Of a DNA stretch of 64,000 bases, positions 28,926 through 37,279 are shown one piece after another. The notes beneath the pieces are model-generated. The model was not told where the DNA came from and searched no databases. It saw only the letters and a list, made by a program, of their open reading frames with translations. This DNA is from Oscillospiraceae bacterium (lineage in GTDB: Bacteria > Bacillota > Clostridia > Oscillospirales > CAG-382). Position numbers and translations under genes: made by a program. How positions within the stretch are numbered: the first letter of the stretch is position 1; each line of letters starts with the position of its first letter. The stretch is from NCBI GenBank assembly GCA_015064625.1, contig SVRW01000001.1:62001-126000 (forward strand). Direction: 5' to 3'.

Positions 28926-29759
28926 ATGTCTTTGAAACTGATGTATATTACAAACAGAACTGACGTAATGAAAATCGCTGAAAAATATGGTGTAGACAGA
29001 ATTTTCATTGATATGGAAACTCTCGGTAAAGAAGCACGTCAGCCTAACATGGATACAGTAAAATCCTTTCATACTTTGGAAGATATAAAAAACGCAAGAA
29101 AAGTATTAACAAAGACGGAAATCCTTGTGAGAGTAAATTCCATTTGGGAAGGTTCCGAGAATGAAATAAATCAAGTAATATCCGCAGGTGCGGATATTAT
29201 AATGCTTCCGTATTTCAAAAACGCTGATGAGGTTGAAAAATTCATAAGATACGTCGACGGAAGAGTTAAAACCTGTCTTTTATTTGAAACTGACAGTTCT
29301 GTTGACAATGTTGATGAAATTATATCCCTCTCAGGTATCGATGAAATACATATAGGCATAAATGATATGCATTTATGCTATAAAAAGACCTTCATGTTCG
29401 AGCTTCTTTGTGACGGTACGGTCGAATATTTGTGTAAAAAATTCGAAGCAAAGCAAATACCATACGGTTTTGGAGGTATCGCACGTCTTGGGCTTGGGGA
29501 CGTACCTGCTGAAATGATAATTGCTGAACATTACAGACTTGGTTCATCTATGGCGATAGTTTCAAGACAATTCTGCAGGATTGAAAACGATACCAAGATA
29601 TCTGATGTTGAAGGTATCTTTGAAAGTGGCATAAGGGAAATCCGAGAATACGAAAAATCCCTTTTAGAAAAAGATGATGCATTTTTTGAGGAAAACAGAA
29701 TAAAATTATCCTCAGCAGTCAATAAAGTTGTTGAGAGAAAATCATCTGTCCTTGTGTAG
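28926..29759 (+). CDS. HpcH/HpaI aldolase/citrate lyase-like TIM-barrel protein
   Basis: The 277-residue protein resembles the HpcH/HpaI fold. The strand motifs are RIFIDMETLGKEARQ, ILVRVNSIWEG, DIIMLPYFKNADEVEKFI, CLLFETDSSVDNVDEII and IHIGINDMHL, which keep acid and Arg residues used for metal and substrate binding. The usual partner reaction is reversible aldol cleavage of a 2-keto acid. Its place after a sugar transferase suggests a role in making an unusual sugar acid, by inference only. The start is ATG 28926 after GGAGA. Confidence 0.78.
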   Translation: MSLKLMYITNRTDVMKIAEKYGVDRIFIDMETLGKEARQPNMDTVKSFHTLEDIKNARKVLTKTEILVRVNSIWEGSENEINQVISAGADIIMLPYFKNADEVEKFIRYVDGRVKTCLLFETDSSVDNVDEIISLSGIDEIHIGINDMHLCYKKTFMFELLCDGTVEYLCKKFEAKQIPYGFGGIARLGLGDVPAEMIIAEHYRLGSSMAIVSRQFCRIENDTKISDVEGIFESGIREIREYEKSLLEKDDAFFEENRIKLSSAVNKVVERKSSVLV

Positions 29760-29827
29760 TCAGTGAATATATTTTAATACATAATCCCTTATAAATCAAG
29801 AGGAAAGCGGAAAATATATATAATTTT

Positions 29828-31102
29828 ATGTATACTAATGAAAAATTCAAAACTTATGAATATGACGTAGTTGTGATCGGTGGAGGACCCGCTGGCTTGA
29901 TGTCAGCTATCACTTCTGCTAAAGCAGGAAGAAATACCGTACTTATAGAAAAAAATGGGTTTTGCGGGAAAAAACTTAATATTACAGGAAAAGGCAGATG
30001 TAATGTCACAAATAATTGTGATAATCAAGCCTTTTTATCAAACGTAACAAAGAATAACAAGTTTTTATACAAATCCATTTCATCCCTCTCAACGTTTGAT
30101 CTTATGGATTTTTTTGAATCCGCAGGCGTGCCTCTTAAAACAGAACGTGGTAACAGAGTTTTTCCCGTTTCTGATAAAGCTCGTGATATAACGGATGCTT
30201 TAGTCAATGAAGCTAAAAAGAATAAGGTTTCTTTTCTTTATAAACGAGTAGAAAAAATCAAAAAAATTTCAGGTGATGAAGGTAAAGATTTTTTCGAAAC
30301 CGAAGTTTTTGACGGTCATATGTCAAAAATAAAAGTTCTATCTGAATCCGTTATTATCTGTACAGGCGGTTTATCGTATCCAAAAACAGGTTCTACTGGA
30401 GACGGATATGTTTTTGCGAAGGCTTTCGGGCACAGTGTAATAACTCCCGTTCCATCATTAGTTCCTTTAGAATCTCCTGATGTAATGTGCAAAAAAGCAA
30501 TGGGGCTTTCTTTGAAAAATGTTGGAGTTAAGTTTGTTACACAAAGCGGAAAATGTCTCTATTCTTCTGAAGGAGAGATGCTCTTTACTCATTTTGGGGT
30601 TTCAGGTCCTTTAATTCTTTCCGCTTCAGCACACTTGAATGATCTGAAAGAAAAAGTAACTCTATATATTGATTTAAAACCCGCGCTTGATGAAATAACT
30701 CTTGACAAAAGATTGCTTAAGATATTTTCCGAATCACAGAATAAAGATTTTCTCAATTCTCTTGACAGTTTATTGCCACAAAAGATAATAGAACCTGTAA
30801 TTCATTATTCAGGTATCCCCGAGAGAAAGAAAGTTAATCTGATAACAAAGGAAGAAAGAAAAAAACTTCTTACCGTTATAAAAAATTATCCTGTAAACAT
30901 TTCATCATTCAGACCTATAGATGAAGCTATAGTAACTTCGGGTGGCATAAATGTAAAAGAAATAAATCCCTCAACGATGGAATCAAAAATAACAAAGGGA
31001 TTGTATTTTGCGGGCGAAGTCATAGATGTGGATTGTTACACAGGCGGGTTTAATTTGCAGGTTGCGTTCAGTACAGGATTTGTTGCAGGAAATAACGCAT
31101 GA
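29828..31102 (+). CDS. NAD(P)/FAD-dependent oxidoreductase, HI0933/YhiN (BaiN-like) family
   Basis: The 424-residue flavoprotein has an N-terminal Rossmann motif VVIGGGPAGLMSA, then KKLNITGKGRCNVTN typical of the HI0933/YhiN family. An inserted beta domain is followed by the C-terminal FAD contact GLYFAGEVIDVDCYTGGFNLQ. Members include BaiN-type reductases; the substrate here is unknown. It is last in the plus-strand run from the sugar transferase and ends 2 bp before a convergent gene. Confidence 0.92.
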   Translation: MYTNEKFKTYEYDVVVIGGGPAGLMSAITSAKAGRNTVLIEKNGFCGKKLNITGKGRCNVTNNCDNQAFLSNVTKNNKFLYKSISSLSTFDLMDFFESAGVPLKTERGNRVFPVSDKARDITDALVNEAKKNKVSFLYKRVEKIKKISGDEGKDFFETEVFDGHMSKIKVLSESVIICTGGLSYPKTGSTGDGYVFAKAFGHSVITPVPSLVPLESPDVMCKKAMGLSLKNVGVKFVTQSGKCLYSSEGEMLFTHFGVSGPLILSASAHLNDLKEKVTLYIDLKPALDEITLDKRLLKIFSESQNKDFLNSLDSLLPQKIIEPVIHYSGIPERKKVNLITKEERKKLLTVIKNYPVNISSFRPIDEAIVTSGGINVKEINPSTMESKITKGLYFAGEVIDVDCYTGGFNLQVAFSTGFVAGNNA

Positions 31103-31104
31103 AG

Positions 31105-32247
31105 CTATTTTAAGATAGTATTTATTGCATAAATCAGTTCTTCACATTCGCGAAAAGTGTTTTTCTTTCCTATACTTATTCTCACAGCACCGAAATCACC
31201 TGTTTTGAATTTTAGATGGGCAAGTGGCGAGCAATGAAATCCGCTCCTGACACAAAAACCTCTGTTTTTCAGAATTTCAGAAAATTCGTCAGAAGATATA
31301 CCTTCTGCATTGAATAAAATAACAGGGACGTATTTGTTTGAGTTTTTCTCGGAGTATCCGTATATTTTAATTTTACTTATTTTCTTAAGGCTGTTTACTG
31401 TGAATATGTATTTTTGAAAATCATATCCTTTGTCGAAAACACATTCCTTTATCGCAATATCCAAGCCAGCAAAATCATGAACACCGCAAGTTCCTGCTTC
31501 TAATCTTTCTGGAAGATGTTTGGGCATTGTCTCTTCTATTGACATCATTCCAGCTCCACCTTCGATTATGGTTTTGAAATTCAGATTGGATTTGGGATTT
31601 ACAATTAAAGCCCCTGTTCCCATTGGACCGTAAAAACCTTTGTGACCCGGGATACAAACAACGTCAATATCGCTATCTGACAAGTTTATAGGTAAATATC
31701 CTGCTGTTTGAGATGCATCAAGGATGAACAATGTGCCGTTTTTACGGCATATTTTTGCCATTTCTTCAACGGGTAATATTCTTCCGCAAACGTTTGATGC
31801 ATGTGTAACAACAGCTATTGAAGTATTTGTCGTCAAGCTTTTTCTGAATTCAGATAATGTTTTTTCGTCATCCTCAACATCTGTGCAAAATATTATTGTT
31901 TTACCTGTCGCTTTGGCAGGTCTTAATACTGAATTGTGTTCCAAGTCTGATATTATGATATTGGAATTATCTTTATATAGCCCTTTTATTGCCATATTCA
32001 ATGCGTATGTTGAGCTTGGACAAAGTATAACATTTTCGGGATTTGTTGAAAAAAATTTTGCAATTGTATCTCTTGCTGAATATAATACTTCTGAGGCATA
32101 AACCGAATATTCATGCCCGCTTCTTCCTGGATTTCCACATTTTAATAAAGCATTAGTTATTTCATTTATAACTTTCTTGCTTTTCGGAAACCCTGTTGCT
32201 GCATTATCAAAATATTTAAGATTTTTTTCTCTTTTTAGTGACGTCAT
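31105..32247 (-). CDS. Cysteine desulfurase-like class V aminotransferase
   Basis: The 380-residue PLP enzyme has DNAATGFPK at the start, the Schiff-base lysine K203 in IPGHKGFYGP and the persulfide cysteine C339 in RSGFHCSPLAH. It should release sulfur or selenium from cysteine or selenocysteine. Its ATG overlaps the stop of a DUF3343 gene (ATGA), a pairing typical of selenium/sulfur delivery modules in Clostridia. Housekeeping iscS-type genes are not nearby. Confidence 0.9.
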   Translation of the reverse strand: MTSLKREKNLKYFDNAATGFPKSKKVINEITNALLKCGNPGRSGHEYSVYASEVLYSARDTIAKFFSTNPENVILCPSSTYALNMAIKGLYKDNSNIIISDLEHNSVLRPAKATGKTIIFCTDVEDDEKTLSEFRKSLTTNTSIAVVTHASNVCGRILPVEEMAKICRKNGTLFILDASQTAGYLPINLSDSDIDVVCIPGHKGFYGPMGTGALIVNPKSNLNFKTIIEGGAGMMSIEETMPKHLPERLEAGTCGVHDFAGLDIAIKECVFDKGYDFQKYIFTVNSLKKISKIKIYGYSEKNSNKYVPVILFNAEGISSDEFSEILKNRGFCVRSGFHCSPLAHLKFKTGDFGAVRISIGKKNTFRECEELIYAINTILK

Positions 32248-32468
32248 TGTGATTCACCCGAAAATCCTATTATTCTGATTCCTGATTCCAAAAGAATAGC
32301 TTCTGCTTTGGTTCTTTCTCTGTATTCTACTTTCAAACCATATCCGCAACCGCGTAATTCTTTTATGTTACCTGATTTTACGAGCGACGCTTTGATTCCG
32401 TTTTCTTCAAGGAGTTTCTTTCCTTTTAATGCATATGTAACGGAAGATAATATAAATATATAATTCAT
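32244..32468 (-). CDS. DUF3343 putative Se/S carrier protein
   Basis: The 74-residue protein begins YIFILSSVTYALKGKKLLEENGIKASLV and contains LRGCGYGLKVEY, with a single Cys in the GCG position usual for DUF3343. The family is thought to carry sulfur or selenium in thiol form for a partner desulfurase, which overlaps it here. TGGAGGA precedes the ATG. Confidence 0.88.
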   Translation of the reverse strand: MNYIFILSSVTYALKGKKLLEENGIKASLVKSGNIKELRGCGYGLKVEYRERTKAEAILLESGIRIIGFSGESQ

Positions 32469-32512
32469 GATAAATTTCCTCCAGTGATAGCTATATAAAA
32501 GCTTACATGAAC

Positions 32513-32542
32513 ATTATATTCAGATTATTCTTCCAATGACAA
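32513..32542 (-). promoter_or_regulatory. Possible promoter of the DUF3343-desulfurase pair
   Basis: Minus strand TTGTCA, 18-bp spacer, TATAAT, between spoVG and the DUF3343 gene. Confidence 0.5.
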
Positions 32543-32566
32543 ATTACGACAGAGAAGATTTTATTT

Positions 32567-32815
32567 TTAAGAAAGATAATATTTCAGAATTTGCTGTTCG
32601 AGTTTATTTCTGAATTTCGAATTTATTGGATGGGCAATATCTATATATTTTCCTTCGTTGTCTTTTCTGTTGGGCATGACGATTAACTTTTTATCTTTGT
32701 TTTCTACAAGTTTTACATCGTGCAAAACAAGCTCATCGTCGAATGTAACGGAGAATATTGCTTTCAATGGACCTTCAGTGAATTGTTTTCTTATAACGAT
32801 TTGAGTTATATTCAT
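32567..32815 (-). CDS. spoVG: SpoVG family regulatory protein
   Basis: The 82-residue protein aligns with SpoVG over its length: QIVIRKQFTEGPLKAIFSVTFDDELVLHDVKLVE and the diagnostic YIDIAHPINSKFRNKLE. SpoVG is a nucleic-acid-binding regulator of development, capsule and virulence in Firmicutes. GAAAGGA precedes the ATG. Transcribed away from murC. Confidence 0.95.
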   Translation of the reverse strand: MNITQIVIRKQFTEGPLKAIFSVTFDDELVLHDVKLVENKDKKLIVMPNRKDNEGKYIDIAHPINSKFRNKLEQQILKYYLS

Positions 32816-32926
32816 TTTTGAATCCTTTCTTTTTTTCTACGAACATATTTTTGACAGTTTTAAAGTTATTATTCCATAAGTATTAAGTAACACTTGATTA
32901 TTTTATTGTTTGAGGTACCATCAGTT

Positions 32927-34306
32927 ATGAAATTTCAAAAATATAAAAATAAAAAAATATATTTTCTAGGTATTGGCGGCATAAGTATGTACGCTTTGGC
33001 TTTATTGATGGAGAGCAAGGTTGCATACGTTTTCGGATATGATAAGGTTAAAAGTGAGACCACGGAAGTCCTATCTGATAAAGGCATACCCGTTTATTAT
33101 GAGCCGTCTATAAACAATTCGTTCGGTGCTGATATTTGCGTATGTACAGCAGCGATAGGGGAGTCGGATGAGGAATTCCAGAACGTTTTGAAAAACAATA
33201 TTCCTATAATCTATCGCGGAGAATTTTTGGGAGAAATAATTGATTGCTTTGATAATTCCATTGGTATTTCAGGAACTCACGGAAAATCAACGACAAGCGG
33301 AATTTTGTCTGAAATATATTTGGCAGACAAAGAGAAAAATCCAACTATTTTGATGGGAGCAATTTTACCTTCAATAGATTCTGCGTATTATCTCGGAAAT
33401 GCAAAAGATCTTATTTTTGAAGCTTGCGAATATAAGGATTCTTTTTTGAGCTTCCGTCCAAAAACTTCCGTAATTTTAAACGTGAGATTAGATCATACCG
33501 ATTATTTCAGCGACTTAGACAGAATGAAAGAGTCTTTTGTAAAATATGCTTCATCTTCTGAACAAGTTGTTGTAAATATGGATTCTCCAGATGCTTTAGA
33601 ATGTGCCAAAAAGAGCGGTAAACGTGTTATTACATACTCAATAAATAGTGATAAAGCTGATTGTTACCCGTCTGACATTTCTATCAAAAGAGAGAAAACT
33701 ACGTTTGTATTGAATTACAAAGAAAAAGCTATTGCAGAATGTGAAATTTTTATACCGGGTGAACATAATTTCTCAAACGCCCTTGCGGCTGCTACAGCTG
33801 CTTTAGCTTGTGGTATTTCGATAGATTCTGTTGTGCAAGGGTTGAGAAATTTCAGAGGTATAAAGAGGAGATTTGAATTTTTAGGAAAAGTCAACGGTGC
33901 ACATATATATGATGATTATGCACATCATCCAGACGAAGTTTTGTCTACACTAAAAGCCGCGGAAACTCTCGGATTCAAGAAAATTGTTTGTGTATTCCAA
34001 CCGCACACTTATACAAGACTTTCGGACTTTTTTGATGATTTTTCTAAAATATTTGGAGAAAGATGCGAGAATGATAATTTTGAATGTATCTTCTTGCCAA
34101 CTTATGCTGCTCGTGAGAAAAACACTTTGGGATATGATACTGAAAAGTTATCAAATAACGTGAAAAACAGTATCTTTATAAATTCTTTGGATAATGCTGC
34201 AGAGTATATAATGAAAAACGCAAATGATAATGAAATGTATATCCTTATGGGTGCAGGTGACGTTAATCAGATTTCTAAAAAATTATTATTTGATGTTGAA
34301 AAATAA
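32927..34306 (+). CDS. murC: UDP-N-acetylmuramate--L-alanine ligase
   Basis: The 459-residue Mur ligase has the N-terminal FLGIGGISMYALA, the ATP loop GISGTHGKSTTSG, the LNVRLDHTDYF motif, and YDDYAHHPDEV in the C-terminal domain. It adds L-alanine to UDP-MurNAc in peptidoglycan synthesis. The start is ATG 32927, behind GAGG; a TTG 11 codons earlier adds a stretch without homology. A TTGACA at 32851 may be its -35, but the -10 is unclear. Confidence 0.97.
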   Translation: MKFQKYKNKKIYFLGIGGISMYALALLMESKVAYVFGYDKVKSETTEVLSDKGIPVYYEPSINNSFGADICVCTAAIGESDEEFQNVLKNNIPIIYRGEFLGEIIDCFDNSIGISGTHGKSTTSGILSEIYLADKEKNPTILMGAILPSIDSAYYLGNAKDLIFEACEYKDSFLSFRPKTSVILNVRLDHTDYFSDLDRMKESFVKYASSSEQVVVNMDSPDALECAKKSGKRVITYSINSDKADCYPSDISIKREKTTFVLNYKEKAIAECEIFIPGEHNFSNALAAATAALACGISIDSVVQGLRNFRGIKRRFEFLGKVNGAHIYDDYAHHPDEVLSTLKAAETLGFKKIVCVFQPHTYTRLSDFFDDFSKIFGERCENDNFECIFLPTYAAREKNTLGYDTEKLSNNVKNSIFINSLDNAAEYIMKNANDNEMYILMGAGDVNQISKKLLFDVEK

Positions 34307-34324
34307 GGGAGCATAACTTGATTT

Positions 34325-35095
34325 ATGGGCGATTCTCGATATATTACTGCTGACGAGATTCTTTGTACTGCCTTGGATGTTGGTGAACACATTTTAAGGC
34401 ATGGGGGAGAGGTCTATCGTGTTGAAGACACTATAAACAGAATATGTATCTCCTACGGTGCGAAGCATGTTGAGGTTTTTTGTATAACTTCTGTTATAAT
34501 TTCAGCTATACGCATGCCAGATGGTGAATATTCCTCCCAAATAAGACGAGTATACGATTCTGATAATAACCTATATAAGCTTGAAATGCTTAATGAGGTT
34601 TCAAGAAAATTATGTAAAAATACACCGCCTCGTGAAGAAGCGGTGAGATTGATTGAAAGCGCAAAGAATGCATCTCCATATTCGGATTATATTGGATATT
34701 TAGGAGCATGTATTGCTGTAGCAGCATTTATTATGTTTTTTGGTGGAAGCTATCGTGATGCAATTGCTGGTGCAATAATTGAATCACTTCTTTTGATTAT
34801 TGCTAAATTTATTCCAAAACATCTGAACAAAATTGCTATAACAACTGTTCAATCCTTTGCCGCAGGTGTATTGTCAATTATTTCTGTTGGTGTAGGATTG
34901 GCTCAGAATACAGATAAAGTTATGATTGGAACAATAATGATCTTGATTCCAGGAATTGCTTTTGGAAACTCTATAAGGGATATTTTTAATGGGGATTTGA
35001 TTTCAGGTGCATTACGTTTATTCCATTCACTGATTGTTGCAATAGCCATTGCATTTGGATTTATGGTTGCATTGCTTTGGTTCGGGGGAAAATAA
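34325..35095 (+). CDS. ThrE-type threonine/serine exporter, large subunit
   Basis: The 256-residue protein has a cytoplasmic N-terminal domain with the conserved LHHGGEVYRVEDTINRI-like HILRHGGEVYRVEDTI and several membrane helices (about 125-255), the PF06738-type ThrE/YjjP fold. Paired with the next gene, 1 bp later, it forms a split ThrE system that exports small amino acids or dicarboxylates. It lies 18 bp after murC. Confidence 0.9.
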   Translation: MGDSRYITADEILCTALDVGEHILRHGGEVYRVEDTINRICISYGAKHVEVFCITSVIISAIRMPDGEYSSQIRRVYDSDNNLYKLEMLNEVSRKLCKNTPPREEAVRLIESAKNASPYSDYIGYLGACIAVAAFIMFFGGSYRDAIAGAIIESLLLIIAKFIPKHLNKIAITTVQSFAAGVLSIISVGVGLAQNTDKVMIGTIMILIPGIAFGNSIRDIFNGDLISGALRLFHSLIVAIAIAFGFMVALLWFGGK

Positions 35096-35096
35096 A

Positions 35097-35942
35097 ATGG
35101 AATATTATGTTACGACTTTGGTTGCTGCCGCATTTGGAACACTTGGCTTCGGAATGCAGTTTAAAATAAAACCGTCTGCTCTTGCTGTGTGCACTGCGGG
35201 CGGTATGTTAAGTTGGAGTATTGTGCTCATTTCTGATTATTTAGACTGTGGTATATTTACTTCCAATTTACTTGCATCTATATTCGCAATTATTTTTTCA
35301 TCATGTGTTGCGATTAAATTAAAGCTACCGTCAACAGTGTTGCTTACTCCATGTATTGTTCCTTTAGTTCCCGGAGGAAGCTTATATTATACAATGGAAA
35401 GTCTTATTTGGAAGGATTACGATAAGTTTTATGAATATGGAACTTCTGCATTGCTTACTGCCGTTGGTATTGCTGGAGGAATAGTCATCGGTTCAATTTT
35501 GTTTTCAGCTGCTCGCAAACCTTTTCCAAGGGTGACAAATTTTAACCGAATTATTTCAAAAGTTCAGAATGAAAATATGAAAAATAAATCCAAATCGAAA
35601 ATACATTATATGAATTTGAATAAAGAACCATATGATATGATTGAAAGCGGTCGTAAAAAAGTTGAATTAAGACTTTACGATGAAAAAAGGCAACAAATAA
35701 AAATAAATGATATTATCGAATTCAAATGCATAGATTCTGAAGATAAAAAGATTGTAGTTTTAGTTTCCGATATAAAAATATATCCGACTTTCAAAGAACT
35801 TTATGAAAATTTTTCCATGGAAGATATTGGATATTCGGATGACGAGATAGATAACGCAAAACCTGAAGATATGGAAGAATATTATCCAATAGAGAAACAA
35901 AAAGAGTATTCTGTTGTCGCAATAAGCTTTGAAAAGCTTTGA
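35097..35942 (+). CDS. ThrE small subunit fused to a C-terminal ASCH domain
   Basis: A 281-residue protein. Residues 1-140 form the four-helix ThrE_2 (YjjB-like) membrane domain, including VLLTPCIVPLVPGGSLYYTM. Residues about 168-281 form an ASCH domain (HYMNLNKEPYDMIESGRKK, VELRLYDEKRQQIKINDIIEF), normally a separate soluble protein of about 115 residues. The frame is continuous, with a Lys/Asn-rich linker (157-167). The start is ATG 35097, in the ThrE partner's wake. An internal ATG at 35577 lacks a ribosome site. ASCH domains bind nucleotides or RNA and some are hydrolases, so the fusion is unusual. Confidence 0.85.
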   Translation: MEYYVTTLVAAAFGTLGFGMQFKIKPSALAVCTAGGMLSWSIVLISDYLDCGIFTSNLLASIFAIIFSSCVAIKLKLPSTVLLTPCIVPLVPGGSLYYTMESLIWKDYDKFYEYGTSALLTAVGIAGGIVIGSILFSAARKPFPRVTNFNRIISKVQNENMKNKSKSKIHYMNLNKEPYDMIESGRKKVELRLYDEKRQQIKINDIIEFKCIDSEDKKIVVLVSDIKIYPTFKELYENFSMEDIGYSDDEIDNAKPEDMEEYYPIEKQKEYSVVAISFEKL

Positions 35943-35972
35943 TCACCTTTTTATATATTAACGCTCCCCTTT

Positions 35973-36000
35973 ATTATACAAAATTTGCATTTTGTATAAT
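35973..36000. repeat. Perfect 12-bp inverted repeat
   Basis: ATTATACAAAAT and its exact reverse complement separated by TTGC. It may be an operator, a terminator lacking a T tract, or an end of a MITE-like remnant. Confidence 0.6.
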
Positions 36001-36057
36001 AGGCAATAGCGAAAAAAGCCGTCACCTATTTAACGGCTTAAATTCAATACTTTTATT

Positions 36058-36084
36058 GAGAGTCCTCTGCGGGCTCTCTTTTCT
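36058..36084 (+). terminator. Terminator of the murC-thrE operon
   Basis: GAGAGTCC / GGGCTCTC stem with a 5-nt loop followed by TTTTCTTTT. Confidence 0.75.
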
Positions 36085-36194
36085 TTTCCTCTCTACTATA
36101 CAAAATAATACCGATTGTATAATCTCTGAGTGCCTTATATTCTTATAAAAAATAACAAATATTTTTTTTGAATGAAGATGTCTGAAAATAAAAT

Positions 36195-36221
36195 GGACGG
36201 TAGTAACAAGTACTATCGTCC
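36195..36221 (-). terminator. Terminator of the DtxR-like gene
   Basis: Minus-strand 11-bp stem (GGACGATAGTA / TACTACCGTCC, one G-U) with a 5-nt loop, followed by ATTTTATTTT, about 65 bp after the gene. Confidence 0.7.
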
Positions 36222-36286
36222 GATGATTTCCCTTTATTCTTGCCTATTTATTGAGCTTTAATTTTAATATTCTAATAATTTATTAT

Positions 36287-36655
36287 TTAATACAACTGTT
36301 TTTTTATAGCTTCTATTGTTTCGTCACTTACGATATGTTCTATTTTGCAAGCATCTTTATCTGCTGTTTCTTCTGAAACACCAATTTTCATTAAAAATTC
36401 ATGTAATATCTGATGACGCTCGTATATTTTTTTTGCTTTGCTTTCTCCGCTTTCAGTTAAGGTTATATGACCGTTTTTATCAACGGTAATTAAATCTTTA
36501 TTTTTCAGGAGTCCCAACGCTCTGCTTATACTTGGCTTTGAATATCCACTCATATTTACAATATCTATTGCTCTGACGTTTTCCATACTTTGCTGAAGAA
36601 GCAATATATATTCAAGATACATTTCGCCTGATTCCTGTATTTTCAACTTGTTCAC
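36287..36655 (-). CDS. DtxR/MntR-family metal-dependent transcriptional regulator
   Basis: The 122-residue repressor has a winged helix (about 8-65; SGYSKPSISRALGLLKNKDLI) and a dimerisation/metal domain with the motif HQILHEFLMKIGVSEETADKDACKIEHIVSDE. That motif carries the His, Glu and Cys/Asp residues used to bind Mn2+ or Fe2+. The SH3-like third domain of full DtxR is absent, as in MntR. No metal transporter is adjacent. It has its own consensus promoter. Confidence 0.92.
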   Translation of the reverse strand: MNKLKIQESGEMYLEYILLLQQSMENVRAIDIVNMSGYSKPSISRALGLLKNKDLITVDKNGHITLTESGESKAKKIYERHQILHEFLMKIGVSEETADKDACKIEHIVSDETIEAIKKQLY

Positions 36656-36700
36656 TCCCTATAAATTTTTTAGAATAATTTTAAATATCTGTTTTATTTA

Positions 36701-36729
36701 ATTATACAATGAACGAACAGTTTTGTCAA
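36701..36729 (-). promoter_or_regulatory. Consensus promoter of the DtxR-like gene
   Basis: Minus strand TTGACA, 17-bp spacer, TATAAT, about 45 bp before the start. Confidence 0.88.
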
Positions 36730-36733
36730 TAGC

Positions 36734-36794
36734 AAAAGAGAGTCAAACATACAACGCTGAAAAAATCAAAAACGTTATTGTTTTACTCTCTTTT
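36734..36794 (-). terminator. Possible long-loop terminator
   Basis: Arms AAAAGAGAGT (36734-36743) and ACTCTCTTTT (36785-36794) are perfect complements around a 41-nt loop. On the minus strand the second arm ends in TTTT, just after the cysteine-ladder gene. The large loop makes it less certain. Confidence 0.45.
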
Positions 36795-36806
36795 GTGTAG
36801 CATAAC

Positions 36807-37244
36807 TTATAAAATAGGATTCAAAAGTTTTTCAATGCCGTGTATAACAATATTTTCATAAAGTGAAAGTCTTTCATCGGGTTTAAATGGCTCTTCGAAC
36901 GGAAGCATTAGTTCGTTCCCGAAAAAAATTGCACGATTTAATGAAAACATACTTCTGTTGTTATCAGTAGATGATAAACCGAAAGTGCTTTTAAGGCTCA
37001 TTCCACAGCTTATTACGTTGCTGCAATTTATTTTGCCTCTGCATGGACTTGAATGCGGACACAAAACAAAATCTGCTTTTATATATTTGTCTTCAAGGAC
37101 GCAACCGCTTTCGTCTATGGCTATGATATTGTATGTTTCATTCGTTGGTTTGCAGCTTATTTGTGCGTTTAATTTCTCAGAAGCAATTTTTATAAAGTCT
37201 CTACGAAAATCCAGGAATAGTATCTTATTATCAGATTTATTCAC
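36807..37244 (-). CDS. Unknown protein with evenly spaced cysteines
   Basis: The 145-residue soluble protein starts at a GTG preceded by AGAAGGGA. Its notable feature is C62-C68-C74-C80, a C-x5-C-x5-C-x5-C ladder (LCPHSSPC, KINC, NVISC), with two further cysteines at 31 and 48. I recognise no family. The ladder could bind zinc or an iron-sulfur cluster or form disulfides; there is no signal peptide, so the protein is probably cytoplasmic. It is the last gene of the minus-strand cluster starting at hisJ, 35 bp after the deacetylase-like gene. Confidence 0.65.
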   Translation of the reverse strand: MNKSDNKILFLDFRRDFIKIASEKLNAQISCKPTNETYNIIAIDESGCVLEDKYIKADFVLCPHSSPCRGKINCSNVISCGMSLKSTFGLSSTDNNRSMFSLNRAIFFGNELMLPFEEPFKPDERLSLYENIVIHGIEKLLNPIL

Positions 37245-37279
37245 TTCTAAATCCCTTCTGAACAGAGTTTATTGAAAAA

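Larger units (their letters stand above)
35943..36286. other. Intergenic region with palindromes between thrE-ASCH and the DtxR-like gene
   Basis: A 344-bp stretch with no credible gene. It holds a perfect 12-bp inverted repeat ATTATACAAAAT / ATTTTGTATAAT (35973-36000), and a 7-bp AAGCCGT / ACGGCTT hairpin (36016-36039) with a T run on the minus strand. A plus-strand terminator lies at 36058-36084, a second diverged ATTATACAA-type palindrome at 36097-36123, and a minus-strand terminator at 36195-36221. The two palindromes flank about 150 bp and could be the ends of a small mobile-element remnant. Confidence 0.6.

Noticed and set aside
35515-35600. Frameshift joining ThrE_2 and ASCH
   Set aside because: The frame is continuous in the given sequence; a sequencing error cannot be excluded but nothing indicates one.
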